From: Perkinsus marinus ATCC 50983
Lineage: Eukaryota > Perkinsozoa > Perkinsida > Perkinsidae
Direction of reading: 5' to 3'
DNA length: 32,131 bases
NCBI RefSeq assembly: GCF_000006405.1
Contig: NW_003206281.1
Coordinates: forward strand, 59,652-91,782
Below are positions 30,148 to 32,131 of the stretch, in pieces. Each line of letters begins with the position of its first letter. Within the stretch, counting starts at the first letter, position 1. The position numbers and the translations under genes were made by a program. The notes under the pieces were generated by a model. It had not been told where the DNA came from and made no database searches. It saw nothing but the letters and a program-made list of their open reading frames with translations.

Positions 30148-30710
30148 TGTGTCGGACGTCCCGTCCGAGATAGGCCCACCAATGGCCAGTAAGAAGCTGA
30201 TAGATGAACTAGTACTATTGATACCCCCTCTTTTTGATCGACTATTCAACAGCCCAACTGTGGTTTGCTGATTTCGCTCGGATTACATGCAATTAGTGAT
30301 TTCCCATATTGAAACGGCTGAAACGGTTGTCTCCTTTTTGATCCGAAGAAGAGATTAGAATTAGAGTCATTACTTGTCATTCGTGATATTCTCGTGAGAT
30401 TTGCCTACTGTGCCATCCTTGGTTACAGTAGATCTCTAGACTATCAAGCGTTTCGACTAGCCCCTTTCGTAACTGGTTCTTCTAGTTGCGTTTCCTTCGA
30501 GTTGGAGTCACGGCATTCAACATCGAAGTATTGACGAACGTGTCGTATTTGCTTTCTCTTGAGCCTTCAACAGTTTACAGGTACTTCCTTGCCTACCTCG
30601 AGGCTCAACCCTTTGCGACACATCTGCTGCCGTCCGACTACTGTGTGTTTGATTTACATCCACTTGAACCACAACCTTTGAGAACCTCCCCACACATAGT
30701 ATTCGACGCA
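30148..30710 (+). repeat. 3' LTR
   Basis: 563 bp, about five differences from the 5' LTR by eye. Followed by taac (30711-30714), the right target duplication. Confidence 0.93.
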
Positions 30711-30837
30711 TAACCTCCCAATTTGTTGCAACTCAAAGCTCATCCAAAGTGCTCGGACAAATCGATCAGCTGGGCGTGCGCACAACACCTCATCAGCAGT
30801 TATTTTTTACGATGCATTTTTAGGATTTTATTTCATA

Positions 30838-31290
30838 GTCGATTATGTTGTCCAACTTTACAAATGTCGATGATCGTGTCTGTCCTTTTTCTGGTATCTT
30901 GCGCACAGTGAAGATTTCTATAGGATTTCATTTGACCCTTATGTCGATGATCGTGTTGTCTTTTTTTGGTATCTTGCGCACAGCGAAGATTTTCAGGGTT
31001 CTATTATATAGTCAATTATGTTGTCCAACTTTACTACTATATTATAATGCTGATGATCGTGTTTGTCCTTTTTTTGGTATCTTGCGCACAGCGAAGATTT
31101 TTACAGGATCTCATTTGGAAGTCGATTATGTTGTCCAACTTTACAAATGTCGATGGTCGTGTCTATCCTTTTTGAAAAAGGCTTTTTCTGGTATCTTGCG
31201 CACAGCGAAGATTTTTATAGTATAGTATATATAGTTTTTTAGATATCTTATTAGATTTTTATAGGATCTCATTTGGGAGTCGGCTATGTT
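30838..31290 (+). repeat. Diverged tandem repeats upstream of, and including, a start codon
   Basis: The block gtcgattatgttgtccaact recurs (ATG at 30845, 31018, 31128) and, changed to gtcggctatgttgtccaaag, supplies the proposed start at 31286. Between them tatcttgcgcacag.gaagatttt recurs four times and tcgatgatcgtgt-like words four times. Spacing is uneven (about 172, 110 and 158 bp). Confidence 0.85.
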
Positions 31291-31772
31291 GTCCAAAGTC
31301 GTTTTCTCTACCTCGGCGTTACGCCCGAAAGTCACTTTTGCGAGTGCGGTGAGAGTTCGCCACTTTACTGCTGCTGTTGATGATGGAAATAAGGTGAGTC
31401 CTGTTTGGTTGTGTCTCCTCAGCTGAGCTCAGGTGGAGTTTACATATGAATTCGGGTAAAGGTGTGACGATACTAATAAGAATTTTCCAAAAATTTCATA
31501 TTAATTTTTTCCGAGAGTTTAGATATGAATTCGGGTGGTAGAATTTTTCATAAATTTTTAAAAATTTTCCAAAAGGGTTTTTTTTCGAATTGTAATTATT
31601 GTGGTTTATACCCACGCGTAGCGGTGAGCAGAAAAATTAGGAAAAATTTCCCAAAATTTTATCAGAAATTTTATATTTTCCACTTTGTTTTCATTTTTAG
31701 GTTATCTTACCTCGCGACTCGAATCAGGCTTTGGGGATTGGGAAATTCGCGGTGGATTTCCTAGATGGAAAG
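31286..31772 (+). CDS. 5' exons of a probable mitochondrial-protein gene (partial)
   Basis: Exon 1 (31286-31393) starts MLSKVVFSTSALRPK and is rich in Arg, Ser and Ala with few acidic residues until VDDGNK, as mitochondrial presequences are. It ends AAG before GTGAGT. Exon 2 (31701-31772) follows TTTTTAG and encodes VILPRDSNQALGIGKFAVDF then LDGK before GTGAGC. Both junctions are phase 0. The next intron runs into the (ATT)n tract and the window ends, so the mature protein cannot be identified; 60 residues are visible and no family was recognised. The CAG of the upstream repeat (gcgcacag) could serve as a trans-splice acceptor if this lineage uses a spliced leader, but that is a guess. Confidence 0.65.
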
Positions 31773-31829
31773 GTGAGCAGGAAAAGGTATCCTTAGTATT
31801 ATTAACTCTATTATTCTTAGTATTAACTC

Positions 31830-32131
<302 letters not shown>

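Larger units (their letters stand above)
24054..30710 (+). mobile_element. LTR retrotransposon, probably BEL/Pao-like; looks whole and young
   Basis: Two direct 563-bp LTRs bound the element (24054-24616 and 30148-30710). Each begins TG and ends CA, and a taac target duplication lies outside. By eye the LTRs differ at about five sites (about 99% identical), so insertion is recent. One long open frame lies between them. I place it near BEL/Pao because the region after the RT active site carries an LTRREAF...YDPIGL block like that clade's. This is inference; a lineage-specific group of protists is equally possible. A short tandem duplication lies between the end of the frame and the right LTR (about 30067-30146). 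No other element is inserted in it. Confidence 0.9.

Overview
The window looks like nuclear DNA of a unicellular eukaryote. Genes are split by short GT-AG introns, coding and repeat-rich intergenic stretches alternate, and there is one 100-N scaffold gap (17223-17322). The style (multi-exon amino acid transporter, Thr-rich secreted repeat protein, standard code) makes me think of an alveolate such as Perkinsus. That is a guess from memory and nothing in the sequence proves it.

Layout. 1-6580: mostly non-genic and rich in short hairpins, with a LINE 3' remnant on the minus strand (3252-3893) and two weak candidate terminal exons (1090-1227, 2196-2399). 6588-7199: minus-strand exons resembling the N-terminus of glyoxalase II. 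8060-9055: two head-to-head arrays of one 53-bp satellite. 9199-12510: a nine-exon amino acid transporter gene whose splice phases fit at every junction except around a small frame slip in exon 2. 13795-14996: two more arrays sharing the same 14-bp core. 15777-20140: GC-richer DNA with duplicated modules, a 54-bp minisatellite and a decayed hAT transposase fossil (minus strand) interrupted by the scaffold gap. 20325-21857: intronless gene for a secreted, mucin-like Thr-rich repeat protein. 22200-23640: long palindromes and nested duplications. 24054-30710: an LTR retrotransposon, probably BEL/Pao-like, with near-identical 563-bp LTRs and a 4-bp target duplication; it looks whole and young. 30838-31772 onward: 5' end of a probable mitochondrial-protein gene whose start-codon context is repeated several times upstream; its second intron runs into about 300 bp of (ATT)n at the window edge.

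No operon-like cooperation is seen. The host genes (glyoxalase II-like, transporter, mucin-like, mitochondrial protein) are independent. The most unusual points are a satellite family with a conserved core but changing spacer and orientation, a high density of perfect palindromes that are unrelated to one another, and repeated start-codon blocks upstream of the last gene. All alignments and counts were made by eye.
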